Below, piece after piece: positions 1 through 6,140 of a DNA stretch of 6,140 nucleotides. The notes beneath the pieces were generated by a model. That model did not search any database. It was given only the letters and a program-made list of their open reading frames with translations, and was not told the DNA's origin. Location: NCBI GenBank assembly GCA_002479655.1, contig DLOQ01000139.1:1-6140 (forward strand). The letters run 5' to 3'. Numbering within the stretch: position 1 is the first letter of the stretch; every line of letters starts with the position of its first letter. The position numbers and the translations under genes are program-made. The stretch is from Lachnospiraceae bacterium UBA7480 (GTDB taxonomy: Bacteria; Bacillota; Clostridia; Lachnospirales; Lachnospiraceae).

Positions 1-47
1 TGAGTTTCGCAATTACCTATCCCATAACTTCACTATTCTTACAGCTT

Positions 48-569
48 CTACAGCGCTTCTTTTGTCTTCTGCATAAAGATCACTGTCCGGCTGCAGCCGT
101 CTCTTTCAACTATCTCCGTCCTGTCCTTCATCACTGCAAATCCGTTTTTTTCATAATTGCGGACCGCTTTTTTATTATCCGAATACACCCTGAGGATAAT
201 CCTCTCCAACTGCAGCGTCTGAAAGCCATATAAAACGCCCAGTCTGACCGCCTCCGTACCATAGCCTTTCCCCAGCGCATCCTGTTCACCGATAAAAATA
301 CCAAGCTCCGCAGTACGCATCTTTAGATCAATATCCCGCAGATAAAAACTTCCGATCCCTCTGTCATCTTCCTTCATGCAGATGATAAACTGCTGCACCT
401 TTCCGGTATTTACTTTTGTTCTGATCCACTCCAGATGTGTCTCTCTTGTCAACGGTGTGCGGTAGATAAATTGTTCCATGACATGAGGCGCGTTTCTCCA
501 TGCGATCACCTGATCCGTATCTTCTATCTCCATCTTACGCAGATAGATCCGTTCTCCTACAATATCCAT
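48..569 (-). CDS. GNAT family N-acetyltransferase, RimJ/RimL-like; possible amino-sugar acetyltransferase
   Basis: A 173-residue cytoplasmic acetyl-CoA-dependent N-acetyltransferase, about the usual length for a single-domain RimJ/RimL-type GNAT. The N-terminus (VGERIYLRKMEIEDTDQVIAWRN) has the family's opening strand and helix. The acetyl-CoA loop is ALGKGYGTEA at residues 98-107, after the core strand ELGIFIG (88-94). The C-terminal motif follows at 127-144, with N132, A135, Y139 and the E-K-N-G-F ending. The ATG at 569 is chosen because GGAGG lies 6 bases upstream; a TTG at 587 would add six residues but would include that site and overlap the previous gene's stop. The gene starts 14 bases after the membrane-protein gene and ends in TAG. 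RimL-like GNATs include ribosomal-protein acetylases, antibiotic acetylases and sugar-nucleotide acetylases such as PseH. Next to a WecE-type aminotransferase, acetylation of a 4-amino-4,6-dideoxyhexose nucleotide is the most attractive role, but this is inferred from context. The fold is near certain and the substrate is not. Confidence 0.9.
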   Translation of the reverse strand: MDIVGERIYLRKMEIEDTDQVIAWRNAPHVMEQFIYRTPLTRETHLEWIRTKVNTGKVQQFIICMKEDDRGIGSFYLRDIDLKMRTAELGIFIGEQDALGKGYGTEAVRLGVLYGFQTLQLERIILRVYSDNKKAVRNYEKNGFAVMKDRTEIVERDGCSRTVIFMQKTKEAL

Positions 570-575
570 AATAGT

Positions 576-580
576 CCTCC
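576..580 (-). promoter_or_regulatory. Ribosome binding site of the GNAT gene
   Basis: GGAGG on the minus strand, 6 bases before the ATG at 569. It lies between the TGA of the membrane-protein gene (584-586) and this ATG. It decides the start codon in favour of ATG-569 over the in-frame TTG at 587. Confidence 0.8.
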
Positions 581-583
581 ATG

Positions 584-2389
584 TCAATCTACCTTCAGAT
601 AGATGCCAAAATTTTCGCCGACAGCTTCCACCTGCTGAAATACTGCCGTTTTACCGGTTCTCCAAAAGTAAAAGTCTTCCAGCTCTTTGATATCCATTCC
701 GACACCCTCTTTGAGAGCCAGATACACATTTTCGCCGCGTTCAAGCGCGTCAAATGCTGATTCATATCCCCAGCCGGCCAGTTTTTCTATCACATGAGGA
801 CTTCCCGCCACCCATCCTCCAAGCAGAAGATAATTCTCATAAGAAGCATCATAATCCCTAATCGCATATTCCGTATGATATACAACAGCATACACATCCA
901 GAAGATAAAGATTCTCCGGATGGGATTTCATAAAATCAAATAACTGATCTTCCTCCCTATTGATTGCCAGCTGCTGCGCCCTTGTCTCCAATGTTTTGGG
1001 CAAAACCTGATATGCGGTTTCCAGTGACAGGATCATGAGAACGATTCCTGCCAGGGCGATCCCCATATGATTCACGATACTGCTGATCTTCTGAAAGCAA
1101 TTAGGATTTCTTCTCACACTCAATGCATCGATGATCATCGCCAGCAGCACAAGCAATTCGATCAGATATAGTGAAATGACGATACGCTCCGGATATCTGC
1201 CTTCCGCTAAAAGATAGATCCACAAGCCAGATCTTACCATGCCCAATAAAATAAGCATCCACAGAGATTTTTTATCCCTGCCTCCTATCATCAGCATCGC
1301 CGCCATGATATAAAGAGCAATACTCACAATATTATACGGATAATCTTCCGTCTTTCCCAACATTCTGTGCCGGTACAGCCAGAAACCTTCTTTCAATTTC
1401 TGAAGCCATGTACGCTGTCCCTCCGGTCTAAGGCTGCCATAGGCAGCAATCTTTCTGTAATCCTCCGCCGTCAAAGATTCATTTAACAGGATATTGTACT
1501 CCCGGTATATTTCCATCTCCTCCGGCGTATATCCCTGTGCTGCATAATATGCTTCCGCTTCCTCCCCCTCCCAGATCAATTCGTAATCATACAGCTCTGT
1601 ACGCGCATCGTTATAATCAAGATATTCCTGCCATGCCGCGTCACCATAAGACAGACGCCCCGCCAGCGTAAAAAGCAGCAATCCTGCCCCCAGCATAGCC
1701 AGCGGGACAAGATAGCAGACAAATCTTTTTGTCCTCAGGATACGATAAAGACCTGCTGCCGCCAGAAACGGAGCTGTCATAAAAAACACCTTCGTCCTGA
1801 TCAGATAGCAAAGCAGAAGCAGTACCACCGGCACCAGACTGCTTTGCAGGGCTGACTTCCCTTCTCCACCGTCATCCGAAATCATAAAAATATAGAGAGC
1901 AGTTCCCCCCAGAACCGCCGCTGCTACCGTATAATGTATCATCAAGAACTGACTTAAAAAAAAGCCACAGAATATAGATACGCTTAAGACGCATACGCCG
2001 CAGATACCAATGATACGCTTTTTACCTGCAAGCTCCTTGTTTTTTGCCAACCGTTCCAGAGTAGTGAATAATGTCAGGAAAAAACAAAGTATATAACAGC
2101 CCGCCAAAAGCAAGCCAAACCATGGAAACGAGGGCAGGATCCCATATAGAAAAGCAAGCAGGCTGCTTAACGGCTCACTAAGATATACCGCCTTTCCGCT
2201 GGGACTGCCGCTATATCTGCCGGACAATATGCTCTGGATCATCATATCGTCGTTTAAACAGTATACGATATCCGACCAAAGAGAAAGGATCAAAAACAGA
2301 ATTGCCGTCACCATCACAGCAACGGCAATATTTACATATTTAATATTGCGCTGATCCTCCTTCGTTTCTGATAAAAGATGCTCTTCCAT
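584..2389 (-). CDS. Polytopic membrane protein, probable GT-C-type glycosyltransferase
   Basis: A 601-residue integral membrane protein of no family I can name with certainty. I see about eleven hydrophobic helices, near residues 18-38, 89-109, 125-144, 150-170, 182-197, 200-216, 222-243, 352-369, 374-394, 401-421 and 440-458. Basic loops (near 112-125, 216-222, 371-374, 426-434) fall on one side, so the N-terminus is predicted inside. The first long loop, the 245-350 loop and the 459-601 C-terminal domain are then outside. The first outer loop has an acidic N-D-D triplet (46-48) soon after helix 1, and a later outer loop has EGRYPER (396-402). Both recall lipid-phosphate-sugar-dependent GT-C glycosyltransferases, whose catalytic acid lies in the first outer loop. 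The ATG at 2389 is preferred because TAAGG lies 8 bases upstream; a TTG at 2428 would overlap the aminotransferase gene by 29 bases. The position between sugar aminotransferase and acetyltransferase genes favours a surface-glycan role. A polymerase, flippase-like or other carbohydrate membrane protein remains possible. Confidence 0.85.
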   Translation of the reverse strand: MEEHLLSETKEDQRNIKYVNIAVAVMVTAILFLILSLWSDIVYCLNDDMMIQSILSGRYSGSPSGKAVYLSEPLSSLLAFLYGILPSFPWFGLLLAGCYILCFFLTLFTTLERLAKNKELAGKKRIIGICGVCVLSVSIFCGFFLSQFLMIHYTVAAAVLGGTALYIFMISDDGGEGKSALQSSLVPVVLLLLCYLIRTKVFFMTAPFLAAAGLYRILRTKRFVCYLVPLAMLGAGLLLFTLAGRLSYGDAAWQEYLDYNDARTELYDYELIWEGEEAEAYYAAQGYTPEEMEIYREYNILLNESLTAEDYRKIAAYGSLRPEGQRTWLQKLKEGFWLYRHRMLGKTEDYPYNIVSIALYIMAAMLMIGGRDKKSLWMLILLGMVRSGLWIYLLAEGRYPERIVISLYLIELLVLLAMIIDALSVRRNPNCFQKISSIVNHMGIALAGIVLMILSLETAYQVLPKTLETRAQQLAINREEDQLFDFMKSHPENLYLLDVYAVVYHTEYAIRDYDASYENYLLLGGWVAGSPHVIEKLAGWGYESAFDALERGENVYLALKEGVGMDIKELEDFYFWRTGKTAVFQQVEAVGENFGIYLKVD

Positions 2390-2397
2390 AACTCTTC

Positions 2398-2402
2398 CCT
2401 TA
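2398..2402 (-). promoter_or_regulatory. Ribosome binding site of the membrane-protein gene, overlapping the upstream stop codon
   Basis: TAAGG on the minus strand, 8 bases before the ATG at 2389. Its first three bases are the TAA stop codon of the aminotransferase gene, so ribosomes finishing that gene stop on this site. This supports translational coupling of the two proteins and decides the start codon of the downstream gene. Confidence 0.65.
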
Positions 2403-3527
2403 ATTGTAAAATGCCTTGACCTGTTCAATAATATACATATTCTGTTCCTCTGTCAATCCGTAATACAGCGGAAGGCGGACCAGCCGTTCACTTTCTTTTG
2501 TCGTGTAGACATCTTCCCCATGAAATCTTCCAAATTTTAACCCTGCTTTTGCAGTATGCAACGGAACATAATGAAATACCGTCAGAATCTCCTTTTCTTT
2601 CATAAAAGAAATAAATGCCGCCCGTTCCTCCAAATCTTTTGTTTTGATATAAAACATATGCGCATTATGAATGCAGCCTTCCGGGACAACCGGCAGGGTG
2701 ATCTTGCCCTGTTCTTCAAGTCCTTTTAATCCCGCATAATACGTATCCCATATCTTTAATCTGGCATCATTGATCTCCTCCGCCATCTCTAACTGCGCAT
2801 AAAGATATGCAGCGTTCATATCACTTGGAAGATAAGAGGAACCATAGTTGACCCAGGTATATTTATCGATCTGGCCTCTGTAATACTTGCTGCGGTCCGT
2901 CCCCTTCTCCCGGTAGATCTCTGCATCCTCAATATATTTTTTATCGCGGATCAGAAGTGCGCCGCCTTCTCCCATACTGTAATTTTTTGTCTCATGGAAA
3001 CTATAACAGCCAAAGTCGCCAATACTTCCCAGCGCCTGTCCTTTATAAGAAGCCATCATTCCCTGTGCCGCATCTTCTATCACAAAAAGATTATGTTTTT
3101 TGGCAATCGACATGATTGCGTCCATCTCGCATGCCACCCCTGCATAATGCACCGGCACGATCGCTTTTGTATTCTCCGTAACCGCATCCTCAATCAGCTT
3201 CTCATCGATATTCATAGTATCGGAACGAATGTCTACAAAGACGGCTTTTGCTCCCCTTAACACAAACGCGTCTGCTGTCGAAACAAACGTATAGGAAGGC
3301 ATGATCACCTCATCTCCCTCCTTAATATCTGCCAGCAGCGCCGTCATCTCCGTTGCATGTGTACAGGATGTGGTCAGAAGACATTTTGCTGTTCCGGTTC
3401 TTTCCTCGATCCACTGATTGCATTTATGGGTAAACGGTCCATCTCCGCAGATCTTCTGCGCCTCCACGCACTGTCTGATATAATCCATCTCTTTTCCCGT
3501 AAAGGGGGGTATATTAAAATTGATCAT
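2400..3527 (-). CDS. wecE: dTDP-4-amino-4,6-dideoxygalactose transaminase (WecE/RffA type)
   Basis: A 375-residue PLP-dependent DegT/DnrJ/EryC1/StrS aminotransferase in the cytoplasm. The family member it resembles end to end, E. coli WecE (376 residues, comparison from memory), moves an amino group from L-glutamate to dTDP-4-dehydro-6-deoxyglucose, giving dTDP-4-amino-4,6-dideoxy-D-galactose (dTDP-Fuc4N). Visible hallmarks are the N-terminal CGDGPFT (27-33), GDEVIMPSYTFVSTADAFVL (71-90), VPVHYAGVACEMD (124-136), EDAAQ (151-155) with the PLP-ring-binding D152, and SFHETKNYS (176-184) with the Schiff-base lysine K181. The C-terminal part has NAHMFYI (288-294), VFHYVPLH (317-324) and YTTKESERLVRLPLYY (341-356). 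No catalytic residue appears lost. The ATG at 3527 has GAGGAG 7 bases upstream. The gene leads a unit with the membrane-protein and GNAT genes. No dTDP-glucose synthase or dehydratase is in the window, so the substrate must come from elsewhere. A different dTDP- or UDP-4-keto sugar is possible but less likely. Confidence 0.95.
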   Translation of the reverse strand: MINFNIPPFTGKEMDYIRQCVEAQKICGDGPFTHKCNQWIEERTGTAKCLLTTSCTHATEMTALLADIKEGDEVIMPSYTFVSTADAFVLRGAKAVFVDIRSDTMNIDEKLIEDAVTENTKAIVPVHYAGVACEMDAIMSIAKKHNLFVIEDAAQGMMASYKGQALGSIGDFGCYSFHETKNYSMGEGGALLIRDKKYIEDAEIYREKGTDRSKYYRGQIDKYTWVNYGSSYLPSDMNAAYLYAQLEMAEEINDARLKIWDTYYAGLKGLEEQGKITLPVVPEGCIHNAHMFYIKTKDLEERAAFISFMKEKEILTVFHYVPLHTAKAGLKFGRFHGEDVYTTKESERLVRLPLYYGLTEEQNMYIIEQVKAFYN

Positions 3528-3613
3528 TCACTGTCTCCTCTTCCAAATTTGTTAAATCCGGCATCCCCGCAATATATCCGCTTCATCTTTACATATCCTA
3601 TATGGTAAATCAT
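3524..3613 (-). CDS. Possible small ORF or leader peptide, 29 residues
   Basis: A short ATG frame fills most of the gap between the VWA gene and wecE. It begins 11 bases after the VWA stop codon, has GAGGG 5 bases before its ATG, and its TGA overlaps the wecE ATG in a 4-base ATGA arrangement. The peptide begins MIYHIGYVKMKRIYCG and is mixed basic and hydrophobic, with one cysteine and no recognisable motif or membrane helix. A second in-frame ATG at codon 10 is possible. I do not recognise it. An open frame of 30 codons is not rare by chance, and the last codons contain the wecE Shine-Dalgarno site, so sequence constraint there need not reflect coding. It could be a coupling frame for wecE, a leader peptide, or nothing. 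Confidence 0.2.
   Translation of the reverse strand: MIYHIGYVKMKRIYCGDAGFNKFGRGDSE
3535..3540 (-). promoter_or_regulatory. Ribosome binding site of wecE
   Basis: GAGGAG on the minus strand, 7 bases before the ATG at 3527. It is strong enough to start wecE translation without help from an upstream frame, which weakens the case that the small frame before it is needed. Confidence 0.8.
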
Positions 3614-3624
3614 CTCCACCCTCG

Positions 3625-6140
3625 TCAAGTTATATTCCTCTCATCCTTTTTCTTTAGCAGCTGCGCTGTATCTAATGTTTCCTTTTGCGTCTCCTTCTGT
3701 TTTCTGCTCTTTTTCACTTTGCTGCCTGACCGCGCCGATAGCTTTCCGGTCTGCGCAGACATACCGGTCTGTCCGGCTTCTGCCGTATCCGCCTGTTCCG
3801 CCGCTGTCTTCACCTGTCCTGCAGCCATATTTACTGAAGCCGCCTGTCCTGCCGCTTCGCTCTTTGCCGACTCCATTCCCTGCTTTTCTCCCATTTTCTC
3901 TAAGCGCGATTCTCCCTGCCGTTCGTCCACAGTATCCAATGCAGTCTTTGCAATATTTCTGCGCCGTCTGATATTGGGAACATACTGGAATCTTCGCACT
4001 GCGATATCCATCAAAAACCACACGATCAGAACCGCAAGCAGCCAATCTGTCAGATCATATGACTCCTTTGCCTTAGTCAAACGCTTTGTCCAGATCTCAT
4101 CTTCCTTGTCTATCACCGTGCCGTATGTCTCCAGATAAGAAATTAGATTCTCATTGCTGACATCAAAACGATATTCGTCAGAAAACTGCACCGCCGCTCC
4201 TGAAGTCACCGCATTTACGATCTCATCGCCCTCCAGTCTGCGTACATTTAACTGATAGATGCCGGTACGAAGCATATCCAGCTGTGCCTCATATTTTCCC
4301 GGAGCTACCGCATGAAGCGTCAATTCCTTCTGCTCTCCATCCGGACCTTCAAACATCACGTTGACCGTCGTCTGACCGGTATAATCCTGTGCCTCATAAG
4401 TGATCGTCATCTGATCGCCTACAGTTACCACATCCATATAATCACCATTTAAGGAAGTGCTGCCGCTGGAATAATCCACGATCCTTTTCCATAACTGGAT
4501 ATAATCTTCCTTTCCGGCAAATTCCGAAGTCCACTTATTGGTAACATCCGTATTCCATGCTACCGTCTTGCCAAGTCCATACTGCCATACCGTCAGTATC
4601 GGATCCTGTTTATCCGATATGATCAACGGATTGGATGCGTTTTTGGGAGACGCGGAAACATATCCCTGAAGATACGGCCATCCATCTTCGAATAATCCTG
4701 TCGTAATCTCATTAGAAGCATTTACCTGCAAAAGGAATTTTCCATTCTGCAGATAGGTATCTCCGCTTAAGAATACTTCCTGTGAAAAGATCTTTGGAAG
4801 ACTGCTGGAATCATCCGTGTAATAATACCTTCCGCCGCAATTTGCCGCAAGCCGCTGCAGCAGCTGCGTATCAGATCCATACCCGATCGCCACCGTGGAA
4901 AGCGTAACACCGCTTACCTGATAGGAGGCAATAACATCCCTGAAATCTGTCGTCTCACCCATACCATCCGTCAGAAGCACCACATGCCTGACAGATACAT
5001 CCGTATTCAGGATCCTGTTATAAGCCTCCTGAAGCGCCGGCTTGATCGTCGTGCCGCCGCCTTCATTAATGCTTTCCACCCGGTCAATGATATCTTCCTT
5101 ATCCTCCGCCAGCGTAATAGGAACTTCCCAAATAAAACCATCATCAAAGGACAGCACCCCGACATAATCTTTCTCGCTCATCTGACGGACAGCTTCCACT
5201 ACCGCAGTGATTGCCATATCCAGATTCGTAGGATAACCGGACAACATACTTCCGGAACGGTCGAGCACCATAACCATCGCTGTAGAAGGCAGTTCATTTA
5301 TTCCCCGAAGCATCATATCCACGGGCAGCACCTGCTCCAGAACACTGTCCCGATAGCCGCCAAGCGCATAGCTGTTGGCTCCGCCGCAGCAGATCAGTCC
5401 GCAGCCGTAATCACGGATATAAGATTCTATCTCTTCCAGAAAACCCTCCGGCAGATCACTTAAATAAACATTCTGCAATATGATATTCCTATAATTCAGC
5501 AAGTCATTCATATTGTCAGGCGCATCTTTTGCCGATACGATCTCAAAGTTACATCCTGCCTGTGTCAGGATCTCTGACATGGCAGATGTATTCTCCCCGA
5601 TTCCCGCAACCAACAGGATTTTGGGCGCATCCTCCACCACTGCATACGCATGATAGGAATTATTTTCCGCGCAGGTATCTCCAAGCGCGTTCACAACGAC
5701 TTCAAAGCTTTCCATATTGCCGCTGGCTGCCGTCTGCTCAAATATAAAACGGTTCGTCCCACGATTAAGGTGTACGGAAGACGTACTAAGCAGCTGCTCG
5801 CCATTCATCAGGGCGACCTCTGCATCCGTATCATAATTGCTTGTCACCGTAACCTCTACGGTATAGCTGTCCCCCGGATGAAGATAAGAAGGAAGCTTCA
5901 CATCTTCAACATATACATCTTCGCCCTGCGTGGTATCAAAAAGGATCCCTTTCAATTCAATATCATTAGATACGATCGCGCCCGCCGTATTAAGTACATC
6001 GCCTTTTGTCTCACGTCCATCCGTAAGCAGCACGATCCGTCCTGCCGCCTCTGCCGGAATCATTGCCATAGCGCGGTAGACAGCTTCCTCCAGATTGGTC
6101 GCCGAATCATCTGTAACCGTCATCAACCCTGACGTCATAC
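3625..6140 (-). CDS. Membrane-anchored double-VWA protein with GATase1-like domain (start beyond window)
   Basis: Partial: the frame stays open to the window edge, so the 837 residues seen (counted from an internal Met at 6138) are the C-terminal part. Residues 1-70 are the end of a first VWA domain, with the metal-site threonine T14 and LLTDG (D40). Residues 74-168 look like a beta-sandwich (CARDB-like) domain. Residues 172-276 resemble the first half of a GATase1-like fold, with CGGANSYALGGYRD (251-264). A second VWA domain (about 283-460) has a complete MIDAS: D293, S295, S297, T363 or T364, and D391 in LLTDG. Residues 505-556 (DPILTVWQYGLGKTVAWNTD) resume the GATase-like fold. A second beta domain (565-660), one helix (699-714), a basic stop-transfer RRRR (724-727) and an Ala/Gln/Lys-rich cytoplasmic tail follow. 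VWA domains bind protein ligands through a divalent metal, so an extracytoplasmic binding or assembly role is likely. Relatives accompany MoxR/DUF58/Bat genes, none visible here. Exact function unknown. It ends 97 bases before wecE. Confidence 0.9.
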   Translation of the reverse strand, partial: MTSGLMTVTDDSATNLEEAVYRAMAMIPAEAAGRIVLLTDGRETKGDVLNTAGAIVSNDIELKGILFDTTQGEDVYVEDVKLPSYLHPGDSYTVEVTVTSNYDTDAEVALMNGEQLLSTSSVHLNRGTNRFIFEQTAASGNMESFEVVVNALGDTCAENNSYHAYAVVEDAPKILLVAGIGENTSAMSEILTQAGCNFEIVSAKDAPDNMNDLLNYRNIILQNVYLSDLPEGFLEEIESYIRDYGCGLICCGGANSYALGGYRDSVLEQVLPVDMMLRGINELPSTAMVMVLDRSGSMLSGYPTNLDMAITAVVEAVRQMSEKDYVGVLSFDDGFIWEVPITLAEDKEDIIDRVESINEGGGTTIKPALQEAYNRILNTDVSVRHVVLLTDGMGETTDFRDVIASYQVSGVTLSTVAIGYGSDTQLLQRLAANCGGRYYYTDDSSSLPKIFSQEVFLSGDTYLQNGKFLLQVNASNEITTGLFEDGWPYLQGYVSASPKNASNPLIISDKQDPILTVWQYGLGKTVAWNTDVTNKWTSEFAGKEDYIQLWKRIVDYSSGSTSLNGDYMDVVTVGDQMTITYEAQDYTGQTTVNVMFEGPDGEQKELTLHAVAPGKYEAQLDMLRTGIYQLNVRRLEGDEIVNAVTSGAAVQFSDEYRFDVSNENLISYLETYGTVIDKEDEIWTKRLTKAKESYDLTDWLLAVLIVWFLMDIAVRRFQYVPNIRRRRNIAKTALDTVDERQGESRLEKMGEKQGMESAKSEAAGQAASVNMAAGQVKTAAEQADTAEAGQTGMSAQTGKLSARSGSKVKKSRKQKETQKETLDTAQLLKKKDERNIT

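Noticed and set aside
1..47. Possible terminator or next gene start downstream of the GNAT gene
   Set aside because: No GC-rich hairpin with a T-run, and no start codon with a convincing Shine-Dalgarno site, can be seen in these 47 bases.
251..300. Missing Q/R in the GNAT acetyl-CoA loop as a sign of a dead enzyme
   Set aside because: The GKGYGTEA loop and the C-terminal N-x-x-A-x-x-x-Y-E-K-x-G-F motif are intact; RimL-like members tolerate this position.
2390..2428. Earlier TTG start for the membrane protein
   Set aside because: It would overlap wecE by 29 bases, while ATG-2389 has a TAAGG site at good spacing.
3504..3509. Six-C run at codons 7-8 of wecE as a phase-variation tract
   Set aside because: Six bases is short for slippage and simply encodes Pro-Pro, which the WecE N-terminus also has.
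2994..3608. Plus-strand open frames of 83-88 codons opposite wecE
   Set aside because: They lie antisense to a strongly conserved enzyme, with no motifs or credible start context.
3597..3628. Candidate promoter on the minus strand before wecE: TTGACG and TATAGG
   Set aside because: The -35-like part is good, but it overlaps the VWA stop codon and the spacing is 20 bases to a poor -10. A better -10-like TATATT further downstream has no partner -35. Not enough to call.
3602..4138. Plus-strand open frame of 178 codons, with overlapping plus and minus frames in the same stretch
   Set aside because: It is a shadow of the Ala/Gln/Lys-rich tail of the VWA gene. The product is Ser/Cys/Pro/Phe-rich low complexity, and the true frame is set by the continuous domain-bearing protein.
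4984..6132. Plus-strand open frames of 72-160 codons opposite the VWA gene
   Set aside because: They lie antisense to clear VWA domains, carry no recognisable motif and overlap one another.

Overview
All supported genes lie on the minus strand, so the window reads biologically from right to left. The organism is probably a Clostridia-type Firmicute (Lachnospiraceae-like). The grounds are Shine-Dalgarno sites of the GGAGG kind before the genes, tight gene packing, intermediate base composition, and a membrane-anchored double von Willebrand factor A (VWA) protein of a type common in that group. This placement is inferred; the window contains no phylogenetic marker.

Right part (3625-6140): the 3' portion of a large gene whose start lies beyond the window. 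The protein carries the end of one VWA domain, a beta-rich domain, a glutamine-amidotransferase-like (GATase1-like) fold apparently interrupted by a second complete VWA domain with an intact metal site, another beta-rich domain, one membrane helix and a low-complexity cytoplasmic tail. Its role is unknown; relatives often sit beside MoxR/DUF58/Bat-type genes.

Middle (3528-3624): a 97-base gap with no convincing promoter or terminator. It contains a possible 29-codon reading frame that ends in a 4-base ATGA overlap with the next gene.

Left part (48-3527): a compact three-gene unit. First comes a very clear WecE/RffA-type sugar aminotransferase (dTDP-4-dehydro-6-deoxyglucose to dTDP-4-amino-4,6-dideoxygalactose). 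It is followed after 10 bases by an eleven-helix membrane protein that looks like a GT-C glycosyltransferase, and then after 14 bases by a RimJ/RimL-like GNAT acetyltransferase. The simplest joint reading is that the aminotransferase makes an amino-deoxyhexose nucleotide, the GNAT acetylates it (giving, for example, dTDP-Fuc4NAc), and the membrane protein acts on the lipid-linked or polymer-linked form outside the membrane. Only the aminotransferase step is strongly supported. The Shine-Dalgarno site of the membrane-protein gene overlaps the aminotransferase stop codon, which points to translational coupling.

No RNA gene, insertion sequence, CRISPR array, attachment site or clear terminator was seen. 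The 47 bases left of the GNAT gene hold no recognisable feature.
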